64,000 nt of DNA, taken from Bacillota bacterium (lineage in GTDB: Bacteria > Bacillota > Clostridia > Lachnospirales > Lachnospiraceae). Position 1 is the stretch's first letter. Each line of letters starts with the position of its first letter. Below, in pieces: positions 37,872 through 47,381 of the stretch. A program made the position numbers and the translations under genes. The stretch covers positions 1-64,000 of the forward strand of contig JAEYRK010000079.1 in the NCBI GenBank assembly GCA_023435645.1. Reading direction: 5' to 3'. The notes below the pieces were generated by a model that did no database searches, had not been told where the DNA came from, and was given only the letters and a program-made list of their open reading frames with translations.

Positions 37872-38933
37872 TTACTTCTTGATTCCAAACAATAATCGCA
37901 TCAGCGGGATTCTTCGGAACAGCTCATAATTGATAAAGGTCAGCAGGATACTGGAAGACAGTATGAGGAGCACCTGCAGGAAGGAATGATCAGTAATCCG
38001 AAATGCATAATAGGCTGCTGCCACCAGCCAGCTCTGATGAAAGATATAGACAGGGAAGGAAGCCTTTGCCAGATATGTGGTTATGGAATTTGTAAAGTTT
38101 AAGAAATGCCTTCCAAGCCCCAGGATGGCTAAGATGCAGGCCCATTTTACCGGGAAGCTTGCAATTCCATAAAACAGATCGGTGCTCCAGCTACTGTAAG
38201 TGATTACATAGAGTAGGATAAGCAATAGCATAGCCGCTGCAGTCAGTAGATAACGCTGTTTTTCCAATTCACTTTGAAGCTCCTCATTACTTAATACAAA
38301 GTATCCAAGAAGGAATAGGGCAAGATTCTCACCGATGCTCTTCCCACTGAAGTTAAGGATCGGATTCATAAGTAAGGGGAACAGAAATAAGGGTAGGACC
38401 GCAATCAATTTAAGTCCCCGTCCATCCACCCCCGTTTTGAAGCCCCGGAATAACTTCCGGATCGGAAGCAATAGGAGTGAAATAACAAAGAGGTATAGGA
38501 TGAACCACAGGTTTCCCGGGGTGAAGCCGCCAGTATATCCGGAAAGGTCGGTAGGCTTTGTGAAGAACAGAACATATTGATGGAGGTAGCTGCCTGTATA
38601 TCCGTTATGATATTTTTCTGCATAATAGGTCTGTATCGGTATGTATATGAGCAGACCGGACAGGAAGGGCAGAAGCAGTTTAAAAAAGCGCTCCTTGCTG
38701 TATTCTGCCGCTGTTCGCTTCTTCAGGGCATAGGAGGAGCTGATTCCGGCTATCACAAACAGCAGTGGCATAAACCAAGGGGATGTGAACAGAATGAAAT
38801 CATTGAGTAACCTTATCCCCGGACCCTTCACATAGAAGTTTTCCCCAAAGCTGTTATAAATCATGCAGGCGTGGAAGGGAAATAAAAGTAGCACACAGAG
38901 GAAGCGGAGATTGTCAATGTAATATTTCCTCAT
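37872..38933 (-). CDS. Membrane acyltransferase, acyltransferase-3 family
   Basis: A 353-residue integral membrane protein with about ten helices. The N-terminus RKYYIDNLRFLCVLLLFPFHA contains the family arginine and active-site histidine (motif R...H). Members transfer acetyl or other acyl groups to extracellular polysaccharides, peptidoglycan or lipids. The acceptor is unknown. It is divergent from the ABC exporter operon and upstream of tyrS, which has its own promoter. A 22-bp palindrome lies 170 bases upstream. Confidence 0.88.
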   Translation of the reverse strand: MRKYYIDNLRFLCVLLLFPFHACMIYNSFGENFYVKGPGIRLLNDFILFTSPWFMPLLFVIAGISSSYALKKRTAAEYSKERFFKLLLPFLSGLLIYIPIQTYYAEKYHNGYTGSYLHQYVLFFTKPTDLSGYTGGFTPGNLWFILYLFVISLLLLPIRKLFRGFKTGVDGRGLKLIAVLPLFLFPLLMNPILNFSGKSIGENLALFLLGYFVLSNEELQSELEKQRYLLTAAAMLLLILLYVITYSSWSTDLFYGIASFPVKWACILAILGLGRHFLNFTNSITTYLAKASFPVYIFHQSWLVAAAYYAFRITDHSFLQVLLILSSSILLTFINYELFRRIPLMRLLFGIKK

Positions 38934-39301
38934 AACATTCTTACCAACCTTTCTTATTCATTGCTTATATCTATAAATTATTGATAGGAAATTGATTTAT
39001 TTGAACTTTCATTTTTGCATCAATTTTATGATGAAGCAATCAGGTTTGTGATAAAGCATGGTTTCCTTCAATCTGATGACACCATTACATCCGTAGGAGA
39101 AACGATATGACATTTGTCATATCGATATTGTCACTGCAGTAACTTCCATCCTCCTTCTGTTTCGTATATGATAATACCATAAATTAGCAAACTTTTCATT
39201 AGGTACTTGCGAAACTCTTATATTCAATTGATCATGCATACAACAAATACATCTGAGGTTTCGTAATTTCCTAAATAGATCAAGAAATGGAGGGAATATA
39301 G
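38934..39301. other. Divergent intergenic region acyltransferase / ABC exporter
   Basis: No gene. The main feature is the palindrome at 39103-39124. A weak TTGCGA (39207-39212) with poor -10 is the best candidate promoter for the exporter operon. Confidence 0.5.
39103..39124. promoter_or_regulatory. 22-bp perfect palindrome, candidate operator
   Basis: Ten-base arms CGATATGACA / TGTCATATCG are separated by TT. The arms contain the same ATATGACA / TGTCATAT half sites as the WYL-regulator operators, but with a two-base instead of six-base spacer. It could serve either divergent gene. Confidence 0.55.
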
Positions 39302-40246
39302 ATGTCTTATGTGAAGGTAGAAAATCTGTTAAAAAAATATGGAGAGCTCTCTGCAGTGGATCATTTAAGCTTCACGGTAATGAAGGGAGAAATCTTCGGA
39401 CTATTGGGACCGAACGGTGCAGGAAAAAGCACCACCCTGAGCGTACTGACCACCTTGGTGGATTTTGATAAGGGTGACATTAAAGTTGATGGGAGGGATA
39501 TCCGCAAGGATAAAATGAAAATCAAACAGCGGATCGGTATGGTTCCTCAGGATATTGCTGTATATGATACCTTGAATGCGCTGGAGAATGTTAAATTCTT
39601 TGCATCCCTCTATGGACTTAGGGGAAGGAAGCTGAATGAGATGGCGAAGGAAGCTCTGGAGTTTGTAGGGCTGTCCGACAAGCTAAGGATGAAACCGAAG
39701 CAGATGTCAGGCGGTATGAGAAGAAGGCTGAATATTGCCTGCGGAATAGCCCATGCCCCTCAGTTGATTGTAATGGATGAACCGACAGTCGGGGTGGATG
39801 CCCAGTCCAGGGAGCATATCTTAAATTCCATCAGGATTCTAAGGGAGCGGGGAGCTACTGTAATCTACACCTCCCACTATATGAATGAGGTAGAGGAAAT
39901 CTGTGACAGAATAGCTATTATCGATCGGGGACGAATGATCGCCATCGGTACAAAAGCAGAGCTGGTATCCATGGTTACCGATGTACAGTCCGTATCCATA
40001 GAGACGAAATTCCCCTTTGGCTTCCAATGGGAAGAGTTCCTAAGGAAGCAAAAGGTTCTGCCCGGAGTAAAGGGGGTTAAGGTGGAGGAAAATGTGCTAC
40101 GGTATGATATCTCCGTTGAACAGGATCATATCACAATGCTTCTGGAGCAGTTTATGGCACACAAGCTTCCGATTATCAGTATTAACTCAGAGGTTCCAAA
40201 TCTGGATACCCTGTTCCTGACCCTGACCGGCCATGAACTGAGATAG
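39302..40246 (+). CDS. ABC-2 type exporter, ATP-binding protein
   Basis: The 314-residue ATPase subunit has Walker A GPNGAGKST (about 38-46), signature MSGGMRRRL (about 138), Walker B LIVMDEPTVGVD (about 158) and the switch His in TSHY. It also has a C-terminal extension of about 90 residues as in DrrA/NatA-like exporters. It is first in an operon with two ABC-2 permeases and a two-component system, the common arrangement for drug, bacteriocin or lipid efflux. Substrate unknown. Confidence 0.94.
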   Translation: MSYVKVENLLKKYGELSAVDHLSFTVMKGEIFGLLGPNGAGKSTTLSVLTTLVDFDKGDIKVDGRDIRKDKMKIKQRIGMVPQDIAVYDTLNALENVKFFASLYGLRGRKLNEMAKEALEFVGLSDKLRMKPKQMSGGMRRRLNIACGIAHAPQLIVMDEPTVGVDAQSREHILNSIRILRERGATVIYTSHYMNEVEEICDRIAIIDRGRMIAIGTKAELVSMVTDVQSVSIETKFPFGFQWEEFLRKQKVLPGVKGVKVEENVLRYDISVEQDHITMLLEQFMAHKLPIISINSEVPNLDTLFLTLTGHELR

Positions 40247-40291
40247 ATTCCGTAGATATGCCGTCGAAAATCGGCGAATGGGAGGTAAATT

Positions 40292-41398
40292 ATGCTTCAA
40301 ATTATCATAAAGGAAATGAAGGATTTCCTGAGGGAGAAAACAAATCTGTTCTTCTTCCTGATGTTTCCGACAGTGCTGGTTTTTCTTCTGGGAAATCTGC
40401 TTGGTTCCATGGATCAGGCGGAGGAGGCCGTTGGAGAGATCAAGATCCATTACCTGGTGGATACGGACCAGGAAATACAGAGCATTGTGATTGAAGGCTT
40501 TGTAAAAGCACTGGAGGATGAAAAAAATATTAGCTTTGAAAGGACGAAGGACCTGGAGACGTCCAAAAGCCTGGCCGGTAGGGATGAGATAACCGCAGTG
40601 GTAGAGTTTATCGGAGAGCCGATGCAAATCAATATCTATGAGGGAACAAATCATATTAAGAACCGTACTGTAGGAGCCATCATGACCGGGTTCGTTCAAA
40701 TGAATAAATCCTATTTTGCCATTGGTAAGACCCTTCCGAATGCTCTGGCAGGGGTATCAACTGAGCAGGCAGATTATGTGAAACAAAAGGATCTGGGTGT
40801 GAACAGGACGATGTTGGATTATTATGCGGTAACGATGATGGTTATGGTTTGCTTTATGAGTGTTATCTTGGGCTCCGCAGCCTATTCGGTAGAACGACAG
40901 AATAAAACCATCAATCGTCTACTGATTGCCCCCAAGCATAAAGCAGTTCTGTTTTTATCCAAGGTACTTGGCTTGGTACCCCAGGTGATTATTCAAATAG
41001 CAATCATTATGGTATGTAGCGTTTTTATATTCCATGCGAATTATGCATCCTCCTTCCTTGATAATATCTATCTGTTTGTTACCTTCTTTCTCGTAACAAT
41101 TACCATGGTCTCCATAGGGGTAGTGTTAGGACTTGTCCTTAAAACAAATCCGATGGCAGTCATCTTCCCGGTCCTATGGGTGATGATGTTCATATCGGGA
41201 ACCTATTCGAAGGAGGTCAATATCAGCGGAGTAACCGAAAGGATGCCAATCTATAAGATACAGGAGGCAGTATTTGACCTGACTGTATTTGGACGCTACG
41301 GTAAATGTAATAGGATCAATTTGAGCTGTATTTTGATAACAATCATTATGCTATCCATCGGTGCCTATATTTTCAGTAAAAAGGAGGAGGAAAGATGA
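40292..41398 (+). CDS. ABC-2 type permease, first subunit
   Basis: The 368-residue YhgE/ABC-2-like permease has one helix near 21-40, a large extracytoplasmic loop (about 45-180) and five C-terminal helices (about 190-365). The topology is that of DrrB-like exporters with an extended loop. GGGAGG precedes the ATG. Its last bases overlap the next gene by four (ATGA), indicating translational coupling. Confidence 0.9.
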   Translation: MLQIIIKEMKDFLREKTNLFFFLMFPTVLVFLLGNLLGSMDQAEEAVGEIKIHYLVDTDQEIQSIVIEGFVKALEDEKNISFERTKDLETSKSLAGRDEITAVVEFIGEPMQINIYEGTNHIKNRTVGAIMTGFVQMNKSYFAIGKTLPNALAGVSTEQADYVKQKDLGVNRTMLDYYAVTMMVMVCFMSVILGSAAYSVERQNKTINRLLIAPKHKAVLFLSKVLGLVPQVIIQIAIIMVCSVFIFHANYASSFLDNIYLFVTFFLVTITMVSIGVVLGLVLKTNPMAVIFPVLWVMMFISGTYSKEVNISGVTERMPIYKIQEAVFDLTVFGRYGKCNRINLSCILITIIMLSIGAYIFSKKEEER

Positions 41399-42540
41399 AG
41401 AATATCTGTTTGCTTACACTGACAAACCTGAAAAGAAATAAGCTATTCCTCTCCCTATCCATTGCAGGAGGAGTAATTCTCTGCTTCCTGCTGATTGCCA
41501 TGGGTAATCTGGCGGTGGAGATCAGACTTTCCAAGATCAAGGTCGGTCTTATCGATCAGGATCAGAGTATATTATCCTCTGATTTTAAGTCTTATCTGAC
41601 GGAGGAGCTGGATTATGAGCTGATTACAGATCATACGTATGAAGAATTATCAGCCCTGTTGATTGAAAAGAATATATCAGTTATAATAGAGATACCGAAG
41701 GGCTTTTACGAGAAGACAGCAATCGGCAATATGCAGGAGATTATCGTAACCTCACTGGATGATTATGAGAATGCGGCTTTCCTTGAAGCTAATCTAAACA
41801 GTTATATGCATAGCATACAGATGCTGGCTGAGAGTGCGGGCAAAGAGAAGGAATTATTTGATCAACTGCTCCTTGACTATGGAACAGAAGGGGTTCCCAT
41901 TACCCAAACCGCTGCAATGACACTGGATAAGCAGATGATGAAGGGAAAGGAAGGCTTTATTAACTCCATTGGCTTTTATCTGATGTTAGTATTCGGTCTG
42001 AGTATCATTTTATCCTTTATCGTTGTGGAGGATTACCTTTCCGGAGTTTTTCAACGAGTGAAGATTTCTCCGGTTAGACCGGTACAATATATCATAGGTA
42101 CAGGGATATTTGGTATGATTATTTGCTTGATCGAGCTGGTCATCTACTGTGGATATATCTGGATTGCGGATATTGATATCGGGTTTTCCTTAGGACTACT
42201 GGTATTCATGATGTTTCTATTTTCACTGTTTACTGTCTGCTTTGCCATAGCCGTCGCATTATGGGTGAAATCAAAGGCTACGGTAGGGGCAATCAGTATG
42301 GGCTTCTCCACAATCGGCTGCATCCTGGGTGGAGCATATTTCTCCTTGGATATGGCACCACAGAGACTTCAGAGCCTGGCCAGAGTCCTGCCCCAATATT
42401 GGTTTATGGAGACCTTTAAGGCACTCCAGAAGGATCAGACAGCAAATGTTTGGCCAAATATCATCATCCTTTCACTCTTTACACTGTTAACCTTCTTAAT
42501 CGGGGCCGTTCTATTTTCACAAAACCATAAAAACAATTGA
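41395..42540 (+). CDS. ABC-2 type permease, second subunit
   Basis: 381 residues with the same layout as the preceding permease: an N-terminal helix (about 17-40), an outside loop (45-190) and five or six C-terminal helices. The two presumably form a heterodimer with the ATPase dimer. GAGGAGG lies inside the end of the previous gene. Confidence 0.9.
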   Translation: MKNICLLTLTNLKRNKLFLSLSIAGGVILCFLLIAMGNLAVEIRLSKIKVGLIDQDQSILSSDFKSYLTEELDYELITDHTYEELSALLIEKNISVIIEIPKGFYEKTAIGNMQEIIVTSLDDYENAAFLEANLNSYMHSIQMLAESAGKEKELFDQLLLDYGTEGVPITQTAAMTLDKQMMKGKEGFINSIGFYLMLVFGLSIILSFIVVEDYLSGVFQRVKISPVRPVQYIIGTGIFGMIICLIELVIYCGYIWIADIDIGFSLGLLVFMMFLFSLFTVCFAIAVALWVKSKATVGAISMGFSTIGCILGGAYFSLDMAPQRLQSLARVLPQYWFMETFKALQKDQTANVWPNIIILSLFTLLTFLIGAVLFSQNHKNN

Positions 42541-42561
42541 CTTCATGGATAAGGAGTCTCT

Positions 42562-43677
42562 ATGATTGATAAACCGTTTCTTTATCTTCTAGCAAAAACG
42601 GCAGCAGTGATCACATCTATTCTGATCGCAGGCAGCGAAACAGCCGATATGGTCTTCTGGATTATATCGGCTCTTAGCTTTGTCTGCGTTTTTATTACGG
42701 AACTTCTGATTCAACGAAGCTTTCGGAAACGGAACCTGGTTATTTTCTTAATACTGGCCAGTCTCACTGCCTGCTTCCTAATCGGTTTTGAGATTTTATT
42801 TCCATTAAGTCTGTTACTTATGATACATTTGTTTGACCTGACCATTGACGGGAATATGTTTTATCAGATCGTAATTGTGGCATTATTACTGTCTGCCTTC
42901 ATCTTTCCTCCCAGGAAGGAAGTGCTTGCCCTAACCATCATCCTTATATTGATGACACTACTAGCCAGATATCTATTATCAAAGCTGGCTACTTATAATG
43001 AAATAAATGAAAGACAGAAGGAAACCATCAGCGATATGGATAAGAAGCTGAAGGATCTGAAGGGACTAATGAAAACCCTCAAATATACGGCTTCTGTCGA
43101 GGAACGGAACCGGATCGCTGCCCGGATCCATGATCAAATCGGACACGGAATTTCAGGTAGTATCATTATGCTGGAGGCAGCCCTTCTGGTTATGAAGGAG
43201 CATCCGGAGAAGGCCGCTGATAATATCAGAAAGGCTGCAAACAACCTGCGGGAAGGAGTCGATGAGATCCGAACAGCCCTCAGGGAGGAACGGGCGGACC
43301 GCTATCTGCTGGGAATCAATGATGTTACTGCCATGCTGGAGGAATTTAAGGTTACCTATAACAAAATAACTCATTTAAGAACCACGGGGGATTTAAACCA
43401 CATAACACTGGATATTTGGTCCTGCATCCATGATAATCTGAAGGAATGCCTGACAAATCTTCTGAAGCACTCCACTGCAACAGAGTTTACTCTGAATATT
43501 GAGGTGTTTAAGAAGATCATTAAGGTAGAATATAAGGACAATGGAAGGTCGGAGGGGGCCTTTGAGAAGGATGTGGGTCTGGAGGCAATCGAAGAGAGAA
43601 CCGTAAATGCCAAGGGACGCTGCTTTATTTCCAAGGGCGAGAACGGCTTCTGTGTAACCAATATATTTACCTATTAA
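42562..43677 (+). CDS. Sensor histidine kinase, NarX/DesK-type (HisKA_3)
   Basis: The 371-residue kinase has about five or six membrane helices (1-140), a coiled-coil linker and a HisKA_3 domain with the phospho-accepting H190 in ARIHDQIGHG. The ATPase domain is short and partly degenerate: the N-box reads NLLKHS and the G1 box DNGRSEG. No extracellular sensor domain is evident, as in transporter-coupled sensors. It lies 21 bases after the permease and is in the exporter operon. Confidence 0.88.
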   Translation: MIDKPFLYLLAKTAAVITSILIAGSETADMVFWIISALSFVCVFITELLIQRSFRKRNLVIFLILASLTACFLIGFEILFPLSLLLMIHLFDLTIDGNMFYQIVIVALLLSAFIFPPRKEVLALTIILILMTLLARYLLSKLATYNEINERQKETISDMDKKLKDLKGLMKTLKYTASVEERNRIAARIHDQIGHGISGSIIMLEAALLVMKEHPEKAADNIRKAANNLREGVDEIRTALREERADRYLLGINDVTAMLEEFKVTYNKITHLRTTGDLNHITLDIWSCIHDNLKECLTNLLKHSTATEFTLNIEVFKKIIKVEYKDNGRSEGAFEKDVGLEAIEERTVNAKGRCFISKGENGFCVTNIFTY

Positions 43678-43861
43678 TTCATACAGTGATAGCTGTAAGG
43701 ACAGCTTCTGCATAAGGAATACTGATACCGATTCCTTTAAGCAGAGAGAGTTCATAGCACTACTTCTATATAACAAATGCTGAACCCTTCCTTAAGTCAA
43801 AGAGAGTTCATAGGAATACGTCGTGTCATTGATAGAAATAAAGCGATAGAGAAAGGCATGG

Positions 43862-44497
43862 ATGATTATGATTAAAATATTAATTGCGGATGATGATGCC
43901 ATTATTAGGGAAGGTCTGAGAATGATTATTGAGACTCAGACGGATATGGAGTTTATGGCAGCAGCCGCTGATGGCTGCCAGGCTGTAGAAATGGCTCGGA
44001 GCTACCATCCGGATGTCACAATGCTGGATATCCGGATGCCTGTCATGGATGGGATTCAGGCAGCAGAGGAGATTATGGCCACTAAGCTATCCCAGCCCCT
44101 GCTTTTAACTACCTTCGATGAGCCGGAGCTTATTCTTCGTGCCCTCAAGGCCGGTGTGAATGGTTATATCCTAAAGAACAGCCCGGCAGAACGAATTCTC
44201 TCTGCCATCCGTGTCATTCATAGCGGCGGCACGGTATTCCAGGCAGATATTTTGGATTTCATCCGTGGCAGGGTATCCGCCGGGGTCAGCGGCAGTAAGG
44301 TGTTTGAGCTTCTGTTATCCCCAAGGGAAATGGAGATTGTAGGGTTGATTGCAGAAGGCTTATCCAATAAGGAGATCGGTGAAAGGCTGTTCCTTACCAA
44401 CGGCACAGTCAGAAATCATATCAGTACCATTCTGGAGAAAACCGGATTGGAGCATAGGACACAGATTGCGGTGAAATATCTGAAAAATAATGAATGA
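43862..44497 (+). CDS. Response regulator, NarL/LuxR type
   Basis: The 211-residue regulator has a receiver domain with the acidic pocket DDD at 10-12, phosphorylated D56 (MLDIRMPVMDG) and K in ILKNSP, then a LuxR-type helix-turn-helix (about 148-205; LSPREMEIVGLIAEGLSNKEIG). It should be the partner of the kinase 184 bases upstream and regulate the exporter operon. A 13-bp direct repeat in the gap is a possible binding site. ATG 43862 fits AGAAAGG; ATG 43868 is an alternative. Confidence 0.93.
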   Translation: MIMIKILIADDDAIIREGLRMIIETQTDMEFMAAAADGCQAVEMARSYHPDVTMLDIRMPVMDGIQAAEEIMATKLSQPLLLTTFDEPELILRALKAGVNGYILKNSPAERILSAIRVIHSGGTVFQADILDFIRGRVSAGVSGSKVFELLLSPREMEIVGLIAEGLSNKEIGERLFLTNGTVRNHISTILEKTGLEHRTQIAVKYLKNNE

Positions 44498-44793
44498 AGT
44501 ACAAAAGATAGTCTTGAATAAAGGTATGAATAGAAGAACATGCGTAGAACATAGTAGAACATCAATAGAACATGAAGAACTTGAATAGAGCATAAATAGA
44601 AATATCCATAGTACTATGGGTTGAAGCATGGACATAACATAGGTCGATCCATAGTTTGAAGTATGGATAGGAGCATGTTTAGAAACAGGGAATAATTTCA
44701 TCTGGCATCTAATATAATGAAGTGACAATACAAGCATCCGTATCCGGGATGTTTCTTTGTCATATTCTTAGGGACCATAAAGGAGGAACTGTT
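44498..44793. other. Intergenic region with degenerate repeats and hairpins
   Basis: ATAGAACAT-like units recur from 44528 to 44600. A 14-bp perfect palindrome CCATAGTACTATGG lies at 44606-44619, and ATCCATA/TATGGAT pairs at 44647-44668. A further hairpin (GCATCC/GGGATG within TGACAA/TTTGTCA, 44722-44760) may terminate or precede the next gene. No gene is supported. Confidence 0.55.
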
Positions 44794-45387
44794 ATGGATG
44801 CCAATGTGGAGGATAGAATCGTACACCAAATCGAAAAAAATCTATCGAATCAGATCAATGAGAATTTATTCATAACCGGAAGAGCGATTGAGGATAAGCA
44901 CCGTGCAGAATATAACAGTAGTGCCATAGAGGAGTCCATGGGGGCTCGAGAAGGGCATAACAGCATCAGAGAGAAGAAAGAAGAGGCTGATGGAGCCTTC
45001 CCACAGCTATCACGGGCGGAATACATCCGGCAGGCAAGAGAGGCCTGCTTAAGACAAATGAATGCCACTCCTTCGGTGCTTCGTGGAGCGGGAAATGCCA
45101 TAGATGAAAATGAACCCTTGTTACCGGCTCTATCCATGAAAAGGAAGCAAAAGGAGGATCCGCTGTTTCGATCGGAAGAAGAGGAGGATACCGGTCTGGA
45201 GGCAGCATCCTATCGATCTTTGATGATTCGAACGGTTTGTGCAGTGATGCTTTTCCTCAGTATCTTTTTGATTGACAAATTTAAAATGAAATTCGGTGAT
45301 TTTTCCTTCAAGACGGTGGAGGAGCTGGTCAGAGGGAAGGATGGACTGGCAGCCCTGGAGGATTTGATTGTATCCTGGCTGAAGTAG
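44794..45387 (+). CDS. Single-pass membrane protein, unknown function
   Basis: I do not recognise a family. The 197 residues comprise a long hydrophilic, highly charged N-terminal region (1-145), one membrane helix (about 148-168; MIRTVCAVMLFLSIFLI) and a short C-terminal tail. AGGAGG at 44781-44786 sets ATG 44794; a longer frame from 44722 has no ribosome site. It precedes the TIGR03960 radical SAM gene by 125 bases and may be in the same operon. Confidence 0.65.
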   Translation: MDANVEDRIVHQIEKNLSNQINENLFITGRAIEDKHRAEYNSSAIEESMGAREGHNSIREKKEEADGAFPQLSRAEYIRQAREACLRQMNATPSVLRGAGNAIDENEPLLPALSMKRKQKEDPLFRSEEEEDTGLEAASYRSLMIRTVCAVMLFLSIFLIDKFKMKFGDFSFKTVEELVRGKDGLAALEDLIVSWLK

Positions 45388-45512
45388 TAAAGGTTGGCTT
45401 AGAAGGAAGCTATGTCAATCAAACCCTGGCAGATACTTTCCAGTATTGTTCGTTGTATTTTCTTCTTTTTTCAGTTATAATAACGGATAGAAATAAGGAA
45501 AGGACGAACAAA

Positions 45513-47381
45513 ATGAGAAAGCTTGCATTGACGGATGATATTCTGTTATCCGTGGAAAAGCCTGCCCGCTATATCGGTGGAGAGGTAAATATGCGGAGGA
45601 AGGATCCAAAAGAGGTAGATATTCGATTCTGCTTATGTTTCCCCGATGTATATGAGATTGGAATGTCCCATCTGGGAATTCAGATACTATATGATATCCT
45701 TAACCGTAGGGAGGATACCTGGTGTGAACGGGTTTATTCTCCCTGGGTTGATTTGGACAAGCTGATGAGGGAAAGGAATATCCCTCTTTTTGCTTTAGAA
45801 AGCCAGGACCCGGTAAAGCAGTTTGACTTTCTGGGAATTACTTTGCAATATGAAATGTGTTATACAAACATCCTACAGGTGCTGGAGCTGTCACAAATTC
45901 CGCTTTATGCGAAGGACAGGACGGAAGAGGATCCGATCGTAATCGGGGGTGGACCCTGTAGCTATAATCCGGAGCCGATTGCTGATTTCTTCGACTTCTT
46001 CTATATCGGTGAGGGAGAAACTGTATATAACGAAATACTTGAGCTCTACAAGGAATGTAAGCGCATAGGTGTATCCCGGAAGGAGTATTTAAGACGAGTG
46101 GCACAGGTGGAAGGAATGTATGTGCCTTCCCTTTATGACGTAAAATATAAAGAGGATGGAACCATCCTAAGCTTTATAAAGAATGAGGCCTCAGCACCGG
46201 ATAGGGTAAGGAAGCAGGTTGAGATGAACCTCAGTGAAGCCTACTATCCGACCAAGCCCCTGGTACCCTTTCTAAAGGCTACCCAGGACCGGGTCGTTCT
46301 GGAGATCCAGAGGGGCTGTATTCGCGGCTGCAGATTCTGTCAGGCGGGTATGATATATCGGCCGACCCGTGAGCGGGATTTGGAGTATCTGAAGCGCTGT
46401 GCCCATGAGATGCTACAGTCCACCGGCCATGAAGAAATCTCCTTGAGCTCCTTGAGCTCCAGTGACTATTCCTCCCTACAGGAATTGGTGTATTACTTAA
46501 TAGAGGAGTTTGGAACGAAGGGAGTGAATATTTCCCTTCCCTCTCTGCGTATTGATGCCTTTGCTCTGGATGTTATGAGTAAGGTTCAGGATGTCAGAAA
46601 AAGCAGTCTGACCTTTGCGCCGGAGGCAGGAACACAGCGCCTGAGAGATGTCATTAATAAGGGCTTAACCGAGGAAGCCATCTTAAAGGGGGCTTTTGAA
46701 GCCTTCCAGAGCGGCTGGAACAGAGTGAAGCTGTACTTTATGATGGGACTTCCGACAGAAACCATGGAAGACATTGAGGGAATAGCCATCCTATCCGAGC
46801 AAATCGCTAGAGAATATTATAAGCTACCTAAGGAGCAAAGAAACGGTAAGGTTAGCGTTGTTGCCAGCACCTCCTTCTTCGTACCGAAGCCCTTTACCCC
46901 ATTCCAGTGGTCTAGAATGAATACCAGTGAAGAATATATAGAGAAGCAGCGCTTCCTACGATCTAAATTCAATGAGCAGCTGAATAAAAAGAGCATTAAG
47001 TTCAATTGGCATGAGGCTCAGTTAAGTGTTCTGGAGGGTGTATTGGCCAGAGGAGATCGCCGGATCAGTCAGGTGATTTATGATGCTTATCAGGCAGGCT
47101 GTCTCTATGATTCCTGGAGCGAACATTTTTCTTATGAGAAATGGGTGGAGGCCTTTGATAAGAATGGCATCTCCATGGAATTCTACAACAGTAGAGAACG
47201 CAGTGAGGACGAGCTTTTCCCCTGGGACTTCATCGATACCGGAGTGACGAAGGAATTTTTATTACGAGAATACAGAAGGGCGAAGGGCGAACTGGTGACT
47301 CCAAACTGCAGACAGACCTGCTATAATTGCGGGGCGAAGGTATTTGGGGGTGGAGTCTGCTTAGAAGGAGGTACTCCATGA
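45513..47381 (+). CDS. TIGR03960 family B12-binding-like radical SAM protein
   Basis: The 622-residue protein has an N-terminal cobalamin-binding-like Rossmann region and a radical SAM domain with C269-IRG-C273-RF-C276. A C-terminal CYNCG...C cluster ends the protein. The family nearly always precedes TIGR03936 and rng in Firmicutes; the reaction is unknown, though an RNA or ribosome target is often suggested from context. AAGGAAAGGA precedes ATG 45513; the longer frame adds a hydrophobic stretch with no ribosome site. It overlaps the next gene by four bases. Confidence 0.92.
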   Translation: MRKLALTDDILLSVEKPARYIGGEVNMRRKDPKEVDIRFCLCFPDVYEIGMSHLGIQILYDILNRREDTWCERVYSPWVDLDKLMRERNIPLFALESQDPVKQFDFLGITLQYEMCYTNILQVLELSQIPLYAKDRTEEDPIVIGGGPCSYNPEPIADFFDFFYIGEGETVYNEILELYKECKRIGVSRKEYLRRVAQVEGMYVPSLYDVKYKEDGTILSFIKNEASAPDRVRKQVEMNLSEAYYPTKPLVPFLKATQDRVVLEIQRGCIRGCRFCQAGMIYRPTRERDLEYLKRCAHEMLQSTGHEEISLSSLSSSDYSSLQELVYYLIEEFGTKGVNISLPSLRIDAFALDVMSKVQDVRKSSLTFAPEAGTQRLRDVINKGLTEEAILKGAFEAFQSGWNRVKLYFMMGLPTETMEDIEGIAILSEQIAREYYKLPKEQRNGKVSVVASTSFFVPKPFTPFQWSRMNTSEEYIEKQRFLRSKFNEQLNKKSIKFNWHEAQLSVLEGVLARGDRRISQVIYDAYQAGCLYDSWSEHFSYEKWVEAFDKNGISMEFYNSRERSEDELFPWDFIDTGVTKEFLLREYRRAKGELVTPNCRQTCYNCGAKVFGGGVCLEGGTP

